From: Deltaproteobacteria bacterium
GTDB lineage: Bacteria; Myxococcota_A; UBA9160; SMWR01
Direction: 5' to 3'
Length of the DNA stretch: 7,180 bases
Assembly (NCBI GenBank): GCA_019313605.1
Contig: JAFDAW010000138.1
Location: 1 to 7,180, forward strand
In this document: piece after piece, positions 6,115 to 7,180 of the stretch
Layout of the letters: each line of letters opens with the position of its first letter
How positions within the stretch are numbered: the first letter of the stretch is position 1
Translations under genes and position numbers: made by a program
Notes under the pieces: generated by a model
What the model saw: the letters and a program-made list of their open reading frames with translations, nothing else
Told to the model about the DNA's origin: nothing
Databases searched by the model: none

Positions 6115-6119
6115 CCTCC
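6115..6119 (-). promoter_or_regulatory. Strong Shine-Dalgarno site fixing the GTG start of the FAD oxidoreductase
   Basis: The minus strand reads GGGAGGGAAG around this core GGAGG, eight bases before the GTG at 6106. It rules out the downstream in-frame ATG (residue 10, at 6079) as the main start and agrees with the start position of the paralogue at 1-113. Confidence 0.75.
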
Positions 6120-6147
6120 CGGACGGCTCCCTTTGGCCGGTCTTGAA

Positions 6148-6188
6148 GTGATCACGTAGGGTCGCTGCCGAGGTGATCACTGAGGGTC
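6148..6188. repeat. Two direct copies of a 16-bp unit, candidate operator pair
   Basis: The unit GTGATCAC-NN-AGGGTC occurs at 6148-6163 and 6173-6188, 25 bp apart, with 14 of 16 bases identical (only the NN differ). Its first half, GTGATCAC, is a perfect 8-bp palindrome. The pair lies between the sulfatase stop and the GTG start of the FAD oxidoreductase, about 41 and 66 bases upstream of that start, a position that suits control of the oxidoreductase gene. A second reading is a remnant of an insertion-sequence end of the type with repeated internal binding sites. No transposase is visible. Confidence 0.5.
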
Positions 6189-6200
6189 CTCGTGCACGAG
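6189..6200. repeat. 12-bp palindrome abutting the 16-bp repeats
   Basis: CTCGTGCACGAG is a perfect 12-bp palindrome that begins on the base after the second GTGATCAC unit and ends 10 bases before the sulfatase stop codon. It could be part of the same regulatory or element-end region. It has no T-run and no loop, so it is not an obvious terminator for the sulfatase transcript. Confidence 0.3.
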
Positions 6201-6210
6201 TCCGATCTTA

Positions 6211-7180
6211 TTAGTCGGAATCCGGAGCGCCGGGATCTTTTTCCATCGATGCCTGGTGTTCCCCTATAACTTGCCATAAGGGGGTCTCTACCCAGGTGTC
6301 ATCGAGATAGAATTTTTCGGGTTCTTCTTCTTTTGGGTCAATGATTAGATTGTACACCGATGGATAGGCAATCTTCTTGACCGCATAGTCATCATCGAGT
6401 TCCTTGAGAAGAATTTTCCAATTGCGCCATTTCGCACCAAATAGCTCGCTGGTGAGGTAGATGACCATGGACTCTCGCGCTGATTTCTTCGCCTTACCCA
6501 TCAGGAAATCAGATTGATCAACACCATCTAGTGTGCGATCTTTCGGGATATCGCCGCCGATAAAATTTGCCAATGTGGGAAACAAATCTATTGTGTGTAC
6601 GATGTCGTTTGACACCTGCTTGGCGGGGATTTTCCCAGGCCAGCGGATCAGAAAAGGTACGCGTAAGGATCCTTCATAGGGAGAGAACATCGTTCCTCGC
6701 CAGACTCCGGTGGATCCAAATGATCTTCTAATGCCTTCGCGCCCATTGTCGGAGGTAAAGATAAAAATGGTGTCGTCTCTGAGCCCCAGCTCATCAATCG
6801 TATCCAAGAGTTCGCCCACATAGACATCGGTTTGTGCCAGTACGTCAGCAAAACTGCCGTTTCCGGTCTTGCCCTTGAAATCGGGATGGGCGTCGACCGG
6901 TTCGTGTGTTTGCGTATAAGGGAGATACGCAAAAAAAGGCTTCTTGGTTTTGGCCGTGCGCTTGATGAAATCGATCGCGTGATCGGTGATCTCCCGGTCG
7001 ATGGTGGCGCGTTTGGCGCGGCCATACACTTCGTGCTTTTTGGGTGTCTCGCCGCGCTTCGACGTCGTGATGTAAGTGAACTCGACACCAGAGTCCTTCT
7101 GGAAGCTATCGCTATCGGGCCAGAAGGCTCGATCCGATGAATTGGGAATTCCATACCACTCATCAAAGCCCTGGTCTGTG
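6211..7180 (-). CDS. Arylsulfatase-type sulfatase, C-terminal part, N-terminus beyond the window
   Basis: The minus strand is open from the window edge to TAA at 6213-6211, giving 322 residues. The visible start, GFDEWYGIPNSSDRAFWPDS, lies mid-protein, so the catalytic C/S-x-P-x-R formylglycine site is outside the window. Visible active-site features are THEP with H92, the metal-binding SDNG at 143-146 (D144, N145), and EGSLRVPFLIRWPGKI at about 169-184, followed by DLFPTLANFIGG and DGVDQSDFLMG. This is the classic S1-sulfatase arrangement; the sequence resembles bacterial arylsulfatase A-type enzymes that remove sulfate from esters, usually outside the cytoplasm. An in-frame GTG at 7029 is internal and not a start. 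Base composition is much poorer in G+C than the genes to its left (22 of 60 bases at 6301-6360 by hand count), which suggests recent transfer. It is on the same strand as the FAD oxidoreductase, but the 104-base gap gives no evidence of an operon. Substrate is unknown. Confidence 0.93.
   Translation of the reverse strand, partial: TDQGFDEWYGIPNSSDRAFWPDSDSFQKDSGVEFTYITTSKRGETPKKHEVYGRAKRATIDREITDHAIDFIKRTAKTKKPFFAYLPYTQTHEPVDAHPDFKGKTGNGSFADVLAQTDVYVGELLDTIDELGLRDDTIFIFTSDNGREGIRRSFGSTGVWRGTMFSPYEGSLRVPFLIRWPGKIPAKQVSNDIVHTIDLFPTLANFIGGDIPKDRTLDGVDQSDFLMGKAKKSARESMVIYLTSELFGAKWRNWKILLKELDDDYAVKKIAYPSVYNLIIDPKEEEPEKFYLDDTWVETPLWQVIGEHQASMEKDPGAPDSD

Noticed and set aside
4796..6151. A 451-codon open frame on the plus strand, antisense to the FAD oxidoreductase
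   Set aside because: It lies almost wholly inside the well-supported flavoprotein gene and has no recognisable domain; its openness follows from the codon bias of the opposite strand.

Overview
This window looks like chromosomal DNA from a Gram-negative bacterium of moderately high G+C. Most of it shows strong third-position G/C bias, and there are Tat-exported flavoenzymes, a c-type cytochrome with a probable lipoprotein signal, and an MgtC-family inner-membrane protein. The spermidine-dehydrogenase-like flavoproteins, the ActE-like cytochrome and the site-2 protease family would fit a proteobacterial, myxococcotal or related 'deltaproteobacterial' lineage. I cannot fix the taxon from sequence alone.

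Layout. (1) 1-113, minus: the first 37 codons of a Tat-exported flavoprotein, cut by the window edge and clearly paralogous to the complete one at 4181-6106. (2) 114-237: divergent intergenic region with a perfect 18-bp palindrome. (3) 238-2095, plus: two overlapping genes, a zinc-finger membrane protein and a zinc-ribbon site-2 (M50) protease, probably one operon. (4) 2134-2847, minus: an MgtC/SapB-family membrane protein, convergent with the protease. (5) 2957-3085, minus: a tRNA-Arg with the uncommon anticodon GCG and encoded CCA, followed by a strong intrinsic terminator. (6) 3088-3363, minus: a decayed PIN-domain gene with no start codon and an in-frame TGA, directly against the 5' end of the tRNA. 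(7) 3364-3559: about 200 bases with no recognised gene, leading to (8) 3560-4135, plus: a monohaem cytochrome c resembling the ActE subunit of alternative complex III. (9) 4181-6106, minus: the complete Tat-exported FAD oxidoreductase, convergent with the cytochrome. (10) 6107-6210: a short intergenic region with a 16-bp unit repeated twice at 25-bp spacing. (11) 6211-7180, minus: the C-terminal 322 residues of an arylsulfatase-type sulfatase, with much lower G+C than the rest.

How the parts may work together. The two exported flavoproteins should act on amine-type substrates outside the cytoplasm and need an electron acceptor. The cytochrome c is the only visible candidate, but the link rests on proximity only. 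The zinc-finger protein and the M50 protease overlap and probably act together in the membrane. The tRNA, the broken PIN gene and the low-G+C sulfatase suggest that the right half has taken in and lost foreign DNA, whereas the 238-2847 block looks like stable core sequence.

No CRISPR array, intact transposase, rRNA or phage module is visible. The most distinctive observations are the GCG-anticodon tRNA-Arg, the PIN remnant beside it, the paired flavoproteins with an orphan ActE-like cytochrome, and the two uncharacterised operator-like sequences.
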